Shown one piece after another: positions 1 through 10,482 of a stretch of DNA of 64,000 nucleotides (the stretch's first letter is position 1; each line of letters opens with the position of its first letter). The DNA is taken from positions 248,001 to 312,000 of the forward strand of contig NC_036444.1 of the NCBI RefSeq assembly GCF_002775205.1, given 5' to 3'. Both the position numbers and the translations under genes were made by a program. Origin of the DNA: Xiphophorus maculatus. Its lineage: Eukaryota; Chordata; Actinopteri; Cyprinodontiformes; Poeciliidae. A model generated the notes under the pieces. It saw nothing but the letters and a program-made list of their open reading frames with translations. It searched no databases and was not told the DNA's origin.

Positions 1-682
1 GGAGGACAAGCTAACCTGGAGCACCAACACCAAGGAGCTGTTGAAGAAGGCACAGCAGAGACTGTACTTTCTGAGAATACTCAAGAAGAACCGTCTCCCC
101 TCAGACCTGCTGCAGGCCTTCTATCACTGCTCCATAGAGAGTGTGCTCACATACGGTCTGTGTGTGTCTGGTACGGCAGCAGCACATCCGCGGCAAGAAG
201 GCACTCCAGAGGGTTGTTAGCTCAGCAGAGAGAACCATAGGCTGCCGCCTCCCCACTATGGAACAGATTTACACTTCCAGGCTCCACAAGAAAGTTTTGG
301 ACATTTTAAATGACTCTTCACACCATGGCCATGGTCTCTTCCAGCTGCTGCCATCAGGCAAGAGATACAGAGCAATAAAAACCAGGACAAATCGCCTAAA
401 AAACAGTTTTTACCCGATGGCAATCATGGCACTAAATTCAAAGGCATAAGAACTTCTGCTCTTGACACCACTTTGTTAAAAATGTCAATTCTGTTGCAAC
501 ACCTCCAGGCGCTGCAACCATCTTCTGATGTCTATTTATTCTCATTTTGTACTATTTATTTATTTATCTTTGTATATTATGTATATACACATAACCTGCA
601 TCTTAACTCGAGTCGAGCAAATCTCAATCTCGTTGTAATCTGTTGATGACAATGACAAATAAACCTTATCTTATCTTATCTT
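1..682 (+). mobile_element. 3' end of a non-LTR retrotransposon (LINE, L2/jockey-like), degenerate
   Basis: Reading from base 2 gives a typical LINE ORF2 C-terminal region (WSTNTKELLKKAQQRLYFLR, then a LLQAFYHCSIESVLTYGL stretch). The reading then moves to the next frame near 165-185 and continues with KKALQRVVSSAERTIGCRLP, ending RTNRLKNSFYP and a stop at 447-449. Both halves match the end of fish LINE reverse-transcriptase proteins, so this is one copy broken by a frameshift. A short 3' UTR and a (TTATC)n tail at 664-681 mark the element's 3' end. The 5' part lies outside the window. The clade call rests on pattern recognition only. Confidence 0.8.
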
Positions 683-950
683 TAATAACTTCAGCTTCTG
701 TTCAGAAAATTTTGTCTCATCCACTCATCTGATCTGTTGTCAGCATCTGTTCAGTTATTGGATTCAGTGAAAGGTCATCTGGTGACATAATAAGGTAAAT
801 CATCTGCATTGTCATGGTAACTGATCTTACTTCCTGTTATAACCTGACCCATTAGGAGCATATATATTGAACAGAGGGGTCCTGCGGAGCCTTGGGGAAA
901 CCCACATGACCTCTGACCTCTTGATGAGACGTTTGGATGTTGGTGTAAAT

Positions 951-1090
951 CAGTGGTTCCCAAAGTGTTCGGCGCGCCCCCTAAAGGGGGCGCAGTGCCA
1001 TTGCAGTGGGGCGCTGGAAGCGGTATGGATGAATGAAAAAACAAACAGTTACACAAAAGTGTTTGACTGTAAAGATGGTTTCTAATTTTT
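951..1090. mobile_element. Fragment of a hAT-type DNA transposon end
   Basis: The segment opens with CAGTGGTTCCCAAAGTG, the kind of terminus seen in many vertebrate hAT elements, followed by a small GC-rich palindrome (GCGCGCCCCCTAAAGGGGGCGC). No matching inverted terminus was found downstream, so only one end is supported and the right boundary is approximate. Confidence 0.4.
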
Positions 1091-1231
1091 TTTTGGTGCA
1101 AATTGTAGAGTGAAATAAACTTCAGTGGAGTTTGAAAACAAAATATGTGTAAAGATTTATGTCTGGTTTAAAGATGTGTGTCCAGTTGATTTTCTTTTCT
1201 TTTTTTCTACTGTATTCCACAGGGGGGCCAG

Positions 1232-1366
1232 TGGATGTTGCTGTGGATGTTGGGTTGCCGTAGATGTTGGGTTGCTGTAGATGTTGGGTTGCTGTAGTTG
1301 TTGGGTTGCTGTAGATGTTGGGTTGGTGTAGATGTTGAGTTGCCGTAGTTGTTGGGTTGCTGTAGA
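1232..1366. repeat. 17-bp minisatellite
   Basis: About eight imperfect tandem copies of a 17-bp unit of the form GTTGCTGTAGATGTTGG. Short ORFs read through it on the minus strand are by-products of the repeat. Confidence 0.85.
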
Positions 1367-2133
1367 TCTGCAGATTAATATAATTTTCCCTGTGATGTAA
1401 TCGATGCCAAGTCGTGTTTGTGGTTCTGTCAGGTATTGTAAATAATCCTGGAGCGTTCTTAATGTTTGAGTTATTGTTTCCATAAAGTTTCTGTGGATTG
1501 GTGGTTTCACGGTTTGTCTTTGTGGATTTCATCATGAACATCAAGTTGAGTTTAAACTGTTCACATTCAGCTTTTTGACAAATAATCAGGATATTATTAA
1601 AGAGTTTGGAGTTTTTCCTTCTTCTTTATGGCAACATTGCAAACAAGAACCAGATAACCAAATAATATTCAAAATGTTTTTAATTTTAGTGTAATCATGA
1701 TCATCAGTCAAATATTCAGCTCGAATGATCGAAATTGTTAATAAACCCGAGTCTTTATTTGAGTCGGTCTCTTCAGATTTCTTGTGGACTTTATTTTGAA
1801 GAATCCGTCCCGGAAGCTGTGTTTGCCTGTTGGCGCAGCTTGACAGCGCCCCCTGGAGACGCCGAGCGGCCAGAAGGAGGAGGTGATCGCGTCTCGTGCC
1901 TGCAGCCTGGTTGACTAACAGCACCAACGCCCATAAAGTGGACCCATCCAGGAAATGAAGACACTTTCTAGCAGAAGCGCCGCTTCGTCCCGTTAACTCA
2001 GCGACTCCCGCCGCGCCGCACCGCCACTCGTTTTCTCCCGCACACTCCCGTCCTCCTCTCAGCATCCTCCGCTCTACTCAGCTGCTGTTTCAACCCGGTT
2101 CCGTCCAATTTAGGTGTATTTTCCTCCAGAACC

Positions 2134-4617
2134 ATGACGACCCAGATCGATAAAGAGGCCTGCAGAGAAGCTTACAACCAAGTTCGGGACGACAACACGG
2201 AGACCAGCTGGTGAGTCCATTCAGAAAAAACACATTTTGCTCTTTATTCTCTAAACAAAATCTGTCACGGACATAAAGCGGGCCAGAATCGAAACCATCG
2301 ACTAGTTCGAAGTTCTTCGGCTTGTCAAACCTTTTTATTTCATGTAATCAGGGCGAAACCTTTAATTTGGGTTTTGGGTTTAAATCTGAGCGGCTTCATT
2401 CACACAAAGCGGATTCTGAAGCTGGAGATTAGAGGAGCTCGGATTGTTTCTGCCTCATTAATTCACAGATTTGATTAGAAACAAAGAACCGCACCTGCTG
2501 CTTCACCTCCTAACGCAGCTTCCCGATTCCGGTCCGGTTCCGGCTGCCAGCGGCCCGGTTCTGGTGCTGGGGAGGCCCAGCGGGGCAGAACTAATTCACT
2601 TTGTCCTGTATTCATGGAGCTTTAGGCTGTGACGTCACAGGAACCATTCTAGGAGGGGGGATCCCGACCATCACCTGGACCCATTCTGGAGTCAGAACCA
2701 GAACCCAGCTGATCTCTGACTGGTGACATTCGGTGATTCGGTGCAGTAACGACATGCTGCTGTTCCTGCAGGGCTGCGTTCAAGTACGAAGGTTCCACCA
2801 TCGTCCCGGCGGGCGTGGGGTCCAACTACCAGGACTTCAAGGAGCTGTGCACAGGTGAGCTGGGAGCCAGGTGTTCAGTGACCCAGGTGTTCAGTGACCG
2901 CGATGCTGCGGCCCGGTTCTGCTGCAGCCTCGGCCCGGTTCTGCTGCATCACTTCCTGCTCAGCGGCTCTCGGGTCTCTGAGCTCCTTATTTAGCAGCGA
3001 GTCGCTGAGAGGGAGGAGCCAATCAGATCCTGGAGAGCAGCAGGAAGTGATGACAGCAGAGCAGGAAGTGATGACGGCTCAGCTCAGAGCAGGTTCCTTC
3101 TCACACTGTCTGGGATGTTAAACCCACTTCTTGGTTCCAGAACCGGTACCAGAACCCGACCGGCGAGCCTCCAGCTCTTAGATTTAATTTTCACATTTTG
3201 AATATTTCAGTTTTTATTTTGTTTGAAAAGCGAAATGTGAAACGTTGCCTCAAGGCTGGAGGAGGTCCAGGTTCTTAGAGGTTCTGGTTCTGGTTTGTGT
3301 GAGATGAATCAAGGAAAACAGGTCCTGGCTGTGATGCCTTTAAGGAACAGGAGAAAATTGGACTTTTTAGTTTTTTAATAGAAACTGTCAGGAGAATCTG
3401 TCCCGGTTCTGGTTCTGCTGCCTCATCGGCTCCCTGCTGCTTCCTTCGAGTTGGGGGCGGAGCCACGAAACAGGAAGTGCCTGAAGAAGTACAGGCGGTG
3501 GAGGGATTGGGTTGGGCTGCGGGGTTCTGTTGGTTCTGTTGGTTCTGGTTCCTCAATCTAAGACAGAAACAGGAATAATAAACGAGCTGCTCCGATCCGG
3601 TGATTCGGTGTTCTGACCCGGTCCAGTAGTTCTGCTGTTTGATGGAGGTTCTGGAAGCTTCTACTGGACCGGGTTGGAACCTCTGAGCTCAAACTGCTTC
3701 AGATATTTCAGTCGTTTCTCCAGACAACCTCCAGGGAGTTCTGGCTCTGACCCGGATACTGATCCGATGAGAACAGCTGCCTTGGATCCAGGTTCCGGTT
3801 TCTCCGGGTCCAGTTGGTCAGCCCGCCTGGTTCTGCTGGTTCTGGAGCCACATGGCTGGTGTGTTAGCCTGCACTACCGCCATCAGACTCCTGGTGGCGC
3901 TGCTTCGCTCTCCTCAGCAACAGGTGGGGGAGGAGCAGGACTGGAGAAAACTGACTCCGGACCGGGACCAGAACCGGGTCTGTGTCCGGCTCCAGTTTGT
4001 GACGGCTGTTTTCATTCTGCTTTGAATCTGGATCATCTGTATTTACAATGATTCGGATCCAGATTCGGATCTGCTGAACTCGGACTTGGACCGAGTCGCG
4101 CTGAAACAACCTGAATTTAACGTAATGCTGCAGATCCAGAACAGGAATGAGAATCCGGTTCCGGTTCTGATGTTTCTGGACCCAGCTGGTGGTTCGGATC
4201 ATACTGGTGTTAGTTGGGTGGGAGTTCTGCAGAACCGCTCACGTTCTCCTCGTCCCCAGATGACATCCCTCTGTTCGGCTTCGTCCGCTTCACGACGGGC
4301 GACGCCTTGAGCAAGCGGGCCAAGTTCACGCTCATCACCTGGATCGGCGAGCGCGTCGGCGGCCTGCAGCGCGCCAAGATCAGCACCGACAAGACGCTCG
4401 TCAAGGACGTGGTGCAGGTAGGAACCGGGGGAACCGGGCCCAGAGCAGAACCAGCTGCTTGTCGGTACCCCGATGTTTCTTTTAACCGCAACTCTGTTCT
4501 CTGCAGAACTTTGCCAAGGAGTTCATGATCAGCGAGCCGCGGGAACTGGAGGAGGAATACTTGCGCTCCGAGCTGAAGAAGGCCGGCGGCGCCAACTACG
4601 ACGCTCAGGCCGAGTAG
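2134..4617 (+). CDS. cotl1: Coactosin-like protein (F-actin binding, ADF-H fold)
   Basis: Coactosin-like 1 is a small cytosolic ADF-homology protein that binds F-actin, and in mammals also binds 5-lipoxygenase. Four coding exons: 2134-2210, 2772-2854, 4260-4417 and 4507-4617, all with GT-AG introns and consistent phases (2, 1, 0). The product is 142 residues, the length of human COTL1. The start MTTQIDKEACREAYNQVRDD is diagnostic of the family. Exon 2 carries the AAFKYEGSTIVPAG segment, exon 3 the core DIPLFGFVRFTTGDAL...KFTLITWIGE, and exon 4 the C-terminal helix ending in AQAE before TAG. The ATG sits in a good context (ACCATGA). Upstream 1840-2100 is GC-rich with many CpGs, as expected for a broadly expressed gene. 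Introns are full of GGTTCTG-like simple sequence. No defect seen. Confidence 0.97.
2629..2636. promoter_or_regulatory. Palindromic CRE-like motif in cotl1 intron 1
   Basis: TGACGTCA, the full cAMP-response-element palindrome, occurs about 420 bp inside intron 1. This is a motif match only; function is not shown. Confidence 0.3.
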
Positions 4618-5802
4618 AGGAGGTCCAGTGGAGGGAACCGGGTCGGGGAACGGGGTGCGGTTGGACTCGGGGTCTGGGGGGAGGGAGTGTTGGGGCGGGG
4701 CTGCTACCTCTCAGGAAGGGAGAGAGCACAGATGACCACTAGATTTTTACACCGCTTGATGAAAACTTGATCCTACAGGAAACGCCGTCTGCTTCGTGTC
4801 GTCTGTCTGGTGCTTATATCCCCACTTTAACCTGTTGATACCAGAAACAACTTTCTGCACCTGCTAAAGGAAGAGCTTTTACTGGAGAAGTTGGGATTAG
4901 TGGGCGCTAAATGCTAGCCTAGCTTATCTTAGCACCAAAACTGGAAATCGGGGATCCAGCCTGGAGCTTCAGTCTTAGGTTTATTTTGCTTCCATCGGTC
5001 TTATAAAAGTGATTCTCAACCATTTTTTCCACTTCTTGATGTAAAGCTAACATTGTTAGCTGTAATTGCTAATGTTCTGACAAAGCTAACAGCTGAAGCC
5101 CCAAGGTCTTAAAGGGATAGTTCATGTTATGTGACTGGGGTTCTGTGAAGTGTGTATGAGTGGTTATTATCTTCATCACAGGAGAGTCTTCAGCTTAAGT
5201 TTTCTTCTGAACGTTTCCATGTGACAACAATTTACAGCAAACTACATGTTTTCTTAAACTTCATAAAAATATTTAGTTTGGACTTGTTTTAAAATCTCTA
5301 GCCATTAGCTGTAGCCTGTGGAGGAAGCTAGCCTGTAAAGTAATATAGTTGGTACCCATAAGTGCTCCGTAGAACCCCATTTCATCCTATTCATTAGAAG
5401 TGAAGCAAATGAGGCATTTAGGTTTGTTACTGAACTAAAAGCAGGTTTTATCGGCACCTTAAAGAAACCCGTCATCCAGGCCTCTGAGGTTCATCAACAC
5501 GCCGCAGGCTCAGCTGGGCCTGACCTCTGACCTGGACCAGCTCACCCAGGACAGAACCCGCCTCCATCTTCAGAGGCCTGCAGCCGCTAGCTGTTAGCTT
5601 TAGCTCCTGTGTTGCCATGGAGACCAGCAGCTGCTTCAGGACTCACTCTGAAAATGCAGATCGGTTCAAGCAAACGGTGATGCGGCTGCCTTAGCGGAGA
5701 GAGGTGCATCATGGGAGCTGGAAGACGCTGCGCTGTGATTGGCTGCTCCTGCAGGATGTGAGGCGCTTGGTTTTATTCTGTTTCAACTCTCCCTGCCCCA
5801 AG

Positions 5803-5808
5803 AATAAA
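5803..5808 (+). terminator. Probable cotl1 polyadenylation signal
   Basis: AATAAA lies 1.19 kb after the cotl1 stop and is followed by T-rich sequence. The implied 3' UTR (4618 to about 5825) contains no other convincing gene. Confidence 0.6.
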
Positions 5809-5825
5809 GAAAAAGAATCATTTTT

Positions 5826-7049
5826 CTGTCTTTATTAGTTTCTACAAGAGTTTTATTGTTTTCATTTTTCTATCTTTTATCATTGGTGAAGATTTTCCAA
5901 AAAAAAAAAACATGCAAAAAAGAAAACAGAAACAAGTCATTTAAAAATAAAATTTGATGTTTGGATTTTCCAGATTCTGTCTGTGTGTCTGAATCTCAAT
6001 TTAAGGTCTTATGTCTGCTGATCTTCCAGGTTGGATTCTGAGTCATGAAGCTGCTTGTGGTTTGCAACAGACACCAAGGTCACACAAAAGGTCAAACATT
6101 TATAAATACATTAATATCATAGTGTACAGTTTCACAGAAATATCGTCTTCATGATCCAAAGGAAGTGGAACAGAATATAATGACTTTAGCGTAAAAAAAT
6201 ACACGTGCAATAACAGCAGAGAAGTAAAACAGTAAGTTTTTCCTCAGGAGGAAAATTCAGGTGTAACATCAGCAAAGTATCATAAAACATGAAAAATAAA
6301 AACAAATAAAATAATATCCAGTAAAGCGAGGATTTTAAAATCAAAAGTTGAATTTTACCAAAAATTCAACTTTTACACTCAAAAAACTTTTTTTTATTTT
6401 TTATTAGATCATTGACAATAAGAGAAAATAAAAACTGCAGGGGTTTGAATACTAATGCAGTTTGGTGGAGGCAGCGATGGTTGGAATCTGCAGCAACGCT
6501 GCTTATTGAGCTACTGAGTCCTGATGACACAACACTGTTAGATTTATTAAGTTAAATTCTGTTATGTATTTTTGTTTTGTGTAGGACTTGGAGCGGGGGG
6601 CCTGTAACGGTTGCTTTCTGTTTGTTCTCGTCAGAATAAATCAAGAAATCATCCATTTTAAAGACAAACTGTGTCACAGCCTGATCAATCAATAAAACCA
6701 GCACAACGCAGAAAGGCTCCGGTTACTCTGCATCAGAATCAGTGGTTAGCTGCAGTAACTAGCGGGCTAACGGGCAGATGGTCCGGTCAGAGACGCAGCT
6801 CTGCATGCAAAGGGAATGTTGGCATGCAGAACCTGTGGGAGTCCGAACAAGGACCGGGAGAACGTTGCTGCATTCCTCGGGCCGCCTCCTTCCCGCAGCA
6901 GGCCCCACACACCACAGCAATCACAGCCCGGCTATTGTTCTGGAGCCGACCCAAACCAGAGTCTGGCTTGTTTTGTGGGGAAAGTTCCTTTCTGGTTCTT
7001 GAACCAAAACTGGGTCTCTGTCCATCAGATGAACAATGGTTGCTATGTG
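5826..7049. other. Spacer, no gene seen
   Basis: AT-rich at first (5,826-6,700), with poly(A) and poly(T) runs, then ordinary single-copy-looking sequence. Short ORFs in all frames lack splice context, codon bias or recognisable motifs. Confidence 0.6.
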
Positions 7050-8213
7050 CAGCAGTAGCATCGTGCCGCAGTAGCATCGTGCGGCATTAGCATCGTGCCG
7101 CAGTAGCATCGTGCCGCAGCAGCATCGTGCGGCATTAGCATCGTGCCGCAGTAGCATCGTGCGGCATTGGCATCGTGCCGCAGCAGCATCGTGCGGCATT
7201 AGCATCGTGCCGCAGTAGCATCGTGCCGCAGCAGCATCGTGCGGCATTAGCATCGTGCCGCAGTAGCATCGTGTGGCATTAGCATTGTGCAACATTAGCA
7301 TCCTGCCGCAGCAGCATCGTGCGGCATTAGCATTGTGCAACATTAACATCCTGCCGCAGCAGCATCGTGTGGCATTAGCATTGTGCAACATTAGCATCGT
7401 GCCGCAGCAGCATCGTGCGGCATTAGCATCGTGCCGCAGTAGCATCGTGCCGCAGCAGCATCGTGTGGCATTAGCATTGTGCAACATTAGCATCCTGCCG
7501 CAGCAGCATCGTGCGGCATTAGCATTGTGCAACATTAACATCCTGCCGCAGCAGCATCGTGCGGCATTAGCATCGTGCCGCAGTAGCATCGTGTGGCATT
7601 AGCATTGTGCGGCATTAGCATCGTGCCGCAGTAGCATTGTGCGGCATTAGCACCGTGCAGCATTAGCAACGTGCCGCAGTAGCATCGTGCGGCTGTAGCA
7701 TCGTGCGGCATTAGCAACATGCCGCAGTAGCATCGTGTGGCATTAGCATCATGCGGCATTAGCACCTTGCAGCTGTAGAAACGTGCGGCTTTAGCATCGT
7801 GCGCCATTAGCACCGTGCCGCAGTAGCATCGTGCCACAGTAGCATCGTGCGGCATTAGCATCATGCCGCAGCAGCACCGTGCCACAGTAGCATCGTGTGG
7901 CATTAGCATCATGCGGCATTAGCACCGTGCAGCTGTAGAACCGTGCGGCTGTAGCATCGTGCGGCATTAGCATTGTGTGGCATTAGCATCGTGCGGCTGT
8001 AGCATCATGTGGCATTAGCAACGTGCAGCATTAGCACCTTGCAGCTGTAGAAACGTGCGGCTGTAGCATCGTGCGGCATTAGCACCGTGCCGCAGCAGCA
8101 CCGTGCGGCATTAGCAACGTGCCGCAGCAGCATCGTGCCGCATTAGCACCGTGCAGCTGTAGAACCGTGCGGCTGTAGCATCGTGCAGCAGTAGCATCAT
8201 GTAGCATTAGCAC
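7050..8213. repeat. CpG-rich 16-bp minisatellite, about 70 copies
   Basis: A tandem array of 16-bp units of the types AGCATCGTGCCGCAGT and AGCATCGTGCGGCATT, interleaved irregularly, with variants (GCACCGTGC, AACATTAGC, TGTAGAAACG) increasing toward the right. Because 16 is not a multiple of 3, any frame cycles through the same 16 codons, giving spurious stop-free ORFs on both strands. Unit types carry complementary cores (TGCCGCA and TGCGGCA), so neighbouring units can pair as hairpins. Confidence 0.95.
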
Positions 8214-8647
8214 GGGGGTTCAGGATCCTCTGAGCTGCTGCTCTCAGAACCACCAGAATGAGGAAGTCTGCAAACAGAAAGACTATCGACTCGGCAGAAA
8301 CGTGTTGCTGCACGCAGCTCTAGCTGCAGGGTGACGAGACGCGGGCGGCAGCAGCTCAGGTTTTCCTCACAGCTGGTTGGGAATCTGCTCAGTCGTCCAG
8401 ATTCTGACTTGCTGGCGGCAGCAGGAGGAGAGACAGGAAGTAGAAAACCATTCTCAGGTTCAAAACGGCAGAATCCTCCGATCCGCTCTGCACAGTTAGA
8501 AATATCAATGTTGTGCTGCTCCATCAGCAGCAGCTCCTCTGGACAGGTGGAGGCCAGAGGTCAGCGACTACAGAGAGCCACTTCTGCTTTTCAAGCTTCT
8601 CATTCAAATGAAGGATTTCCTGTTGAGCGGCTCAGCAGAGAGTTTTA

Positions 8648-8657
8648 CCATATAAGG
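8648..8657. promoter_or_regulatory. CArG box (SRF-type) match, copy 1
   Basis: CCATATAAGG is a perfect CC(A/T)6GG match, identical to the second copy at 9312. It lies 3 kb downstream of cotl1 and 1.8 kb upstream of the meak7 start. Motif match only. Confidence 0.35.
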
Positions 8658-9311
8658 AGTCAGATGAGGCAGGAAGCCGAAAGACGAGTCCTCACCTGCA
8701 GAGAGGCGGGGCCAGAGCCGGGCCCAGCCAATCAGCTGTTGTGGCTCCGCAACAGAGAGGCAGTCAGCTAGACTGACTGGGTTAACTGGGTTTAACTGGG
8801 TCTGACGGCCGTTGGGACGGCATTCAACCCGCAACCTGTCTGATTTCAACTTTTCACATCACAAACAGCAAAGTAAAACTTGGACTGGGAGTAGAAAGAT
8901 TAATTTCCACAAATAAAGATCTGAAAAGTGCGGTGTGCACTTTATTCAACCTCTAAATGAATAAATCACCTGATCAGCTCCAGAGTCCAACTGGTTCTGG
9001 TTCTGGTCTCAGAGCTCATCTAGAGAACATCCATCTCCATGGTGACAAAGATGGGCTGGTGGGATCGGAGCTGTGGAACCAGTAACTATTTTCCTTCGGT
9101 CTTTATGTTGCTATGGTGATGATTATGCTATAATCCCCAGCATGATGCTGCCTAGTCCGGATCGGGGGTAATGCAGGTAATGGACTTTACTGCTGAATGA
9201 ACACCTGATGGAGAACCGGGCATGTATGACCTTTGACCTCCCCCTTCACTTCCCCCGACACCTCATCACCAGGAAACAGCCCGCTCTCAGCGCTCGCGCC
9301 GCATCTCATGC

Positions 9312-9321
9312 CCATATAAGG
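9312..9321. promoter_or_regulatory. CArG box (SRF-type) match, copy 2
   Basis: CCATATAAGG again, in a more GC-rich setting than copy 1. Serum response factor binds this consensus and often drives actin-cytoskeleton genes; cotl1 is the nearest such gene. The link is inference. Confidence 0.35.
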
Positions 9322-10169
9322 CATCGTTGAGCGGCTGCCCGACCCGCCGCGGCTCCACGCCGCCCTCTGCTGCTGGAGGAAGGAACTGCACCTGATGCTT
9401 TCTGCTAAGCTTCTGAAATGATTTTTAAATAATTAGTTTGCAAATGTCTGATGAGTTTGTGTTTTTTGAGTAAATTTAAGTTGATTCATTTTATGATCCT
9501 GCCGCATAATTTCTGTTCAGCGGGATTTATTTTGGTTTGGTGAGGAGCGTTTTGAGGTTTCTTTGCTTCTTTTGTGTCATAATTTCACTAAATTAAAACT
9601 ACAACTCTTGATTTGGAGTAAATTACATCCAAACTGTCATTTTAAAAGACTATTCATACATTTGAGCAGTGCGGCTCCGAAGTCCCACCTGCCCACCTGG
9701 CAGTTCAACACACTGCGCCATCTGCTGACCGTTCGTGGAACTGCACGCCGACATGAGCTGAATATCTGCAGATTTCATGTTTTTTTTAAAAGATCAAAAA
9801 GGAAAATCAAATAAAGATTTTTCCTAAACAAACCTTTTCATCCTTCAAGCTGCTTTCTGATCCGGAAAGAGGAGCTGACCCACTTTCAGCAACACCAGAA
9901 CCGAACAGATCTCATTCTGCTCCTGAACGCAGCCCTGCTGGGCCCCGCCCCCAAGCGCCCAATCAGAGCCCGGCAAGTGGGAAGCGGAGCCCTGTGATTG
10001 GCTGCTGCCGGGTGAAGCAGCCTCCTCCTCCCTCCATCCAAGGCTGCGGATCTGAGGTGAGGGACTCGCTCTGCGTGGCGGGTCTGATCTTCCCCACATA
10101 GCTGCAGGTGTGTGCGGGACGCTCAGGTGGAAACGCTCATCTGATGAAAGTCATTGATCGGTCGGGCTG

Positions 10170-10177
10170 TGACGTCA
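10170..10177. promoter_or_regulatory. CRE palindrome upstream of meak7
   Basis: TGACGTCA lies 306 bp before the meak7 start codon in a GC-rich patch that could be the promoter. Motif match only. Confidence 0.35.
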
Positions 10178-10307
10178 CTCAGGCCGCCGTGGCAGGTAGA
10201 AGGTGTCCGGCCGCTTGGGAGGGAAAGGAGCGGCTGGTAAACAGGAAGTCAGGGGGAGTCATGTGACTCAGAGAGAGGTGGAGAAGGGAGAGGGGGGGCT
10301 ATCTGGA

Positions 10308-10340
10308 TCACGTGACCAGGGGGTCAGGGGGGTCACGTGA
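10308..10340. promoter_or_regulatory. Paired TCACGTGA (CLEAR/M-box-like) motifs in an inverted repeat, upstream of meak7
   Basis: TCACGTGA occurs at 10308-10315 and again at 10333-10340, 25 bp apart. With one flanking base each side, each copy matches 9 of 10 bases of the CLEAR consensus GTCACGTGAC, bound by TFEB/MiT factors that control lysosomal genes. GTGACCAGGGGG and its complement CCCCCTGGTCAC flank the pair, making a near-perfect stem. The pair lies 143-175 bp before the meak7 ATG. MEAK7 is a lysosome-associated mTOR regulator, so the setting is apt, but binding is inferred. Confidence 0.45.
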
Positions 10341-10482
10341 TCCCCCTGGTCACATTCCTGCTTATGTTTCACCAAACAGATACAGTTTCCCTCCATGGAG
10401 GGCGTGAAAACCTTTTCTCTGCCCAGGCTGAAATGTTTGTTCTCACATGAATGTTGTCTGGTTGCCCATCATGTAGAGCATC

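Larger units (their letters stand above)
8214..10160. other. Spacer between cotl1 and meak7
   Basis: No gene could be assembled. The notable content is two identical CArG boxes (8648 and 9312) and moderately GC-rich patches at 9270-9400 and 9930-10110. Short sequences around 8925-8950 resemble a dispersed repeat seen again near 26073 (GAAAAGTGCGG...GCACTT). Confidence 0.5.

Noticed and set aside
6921-7602. Open frames of 222 (minus) and 109 (plus) codons, Cys/His-rich
   Set aside because: Products of the 16-bp minisatellite; the zinc-finger-like look is coincidental and both strands are equally open.
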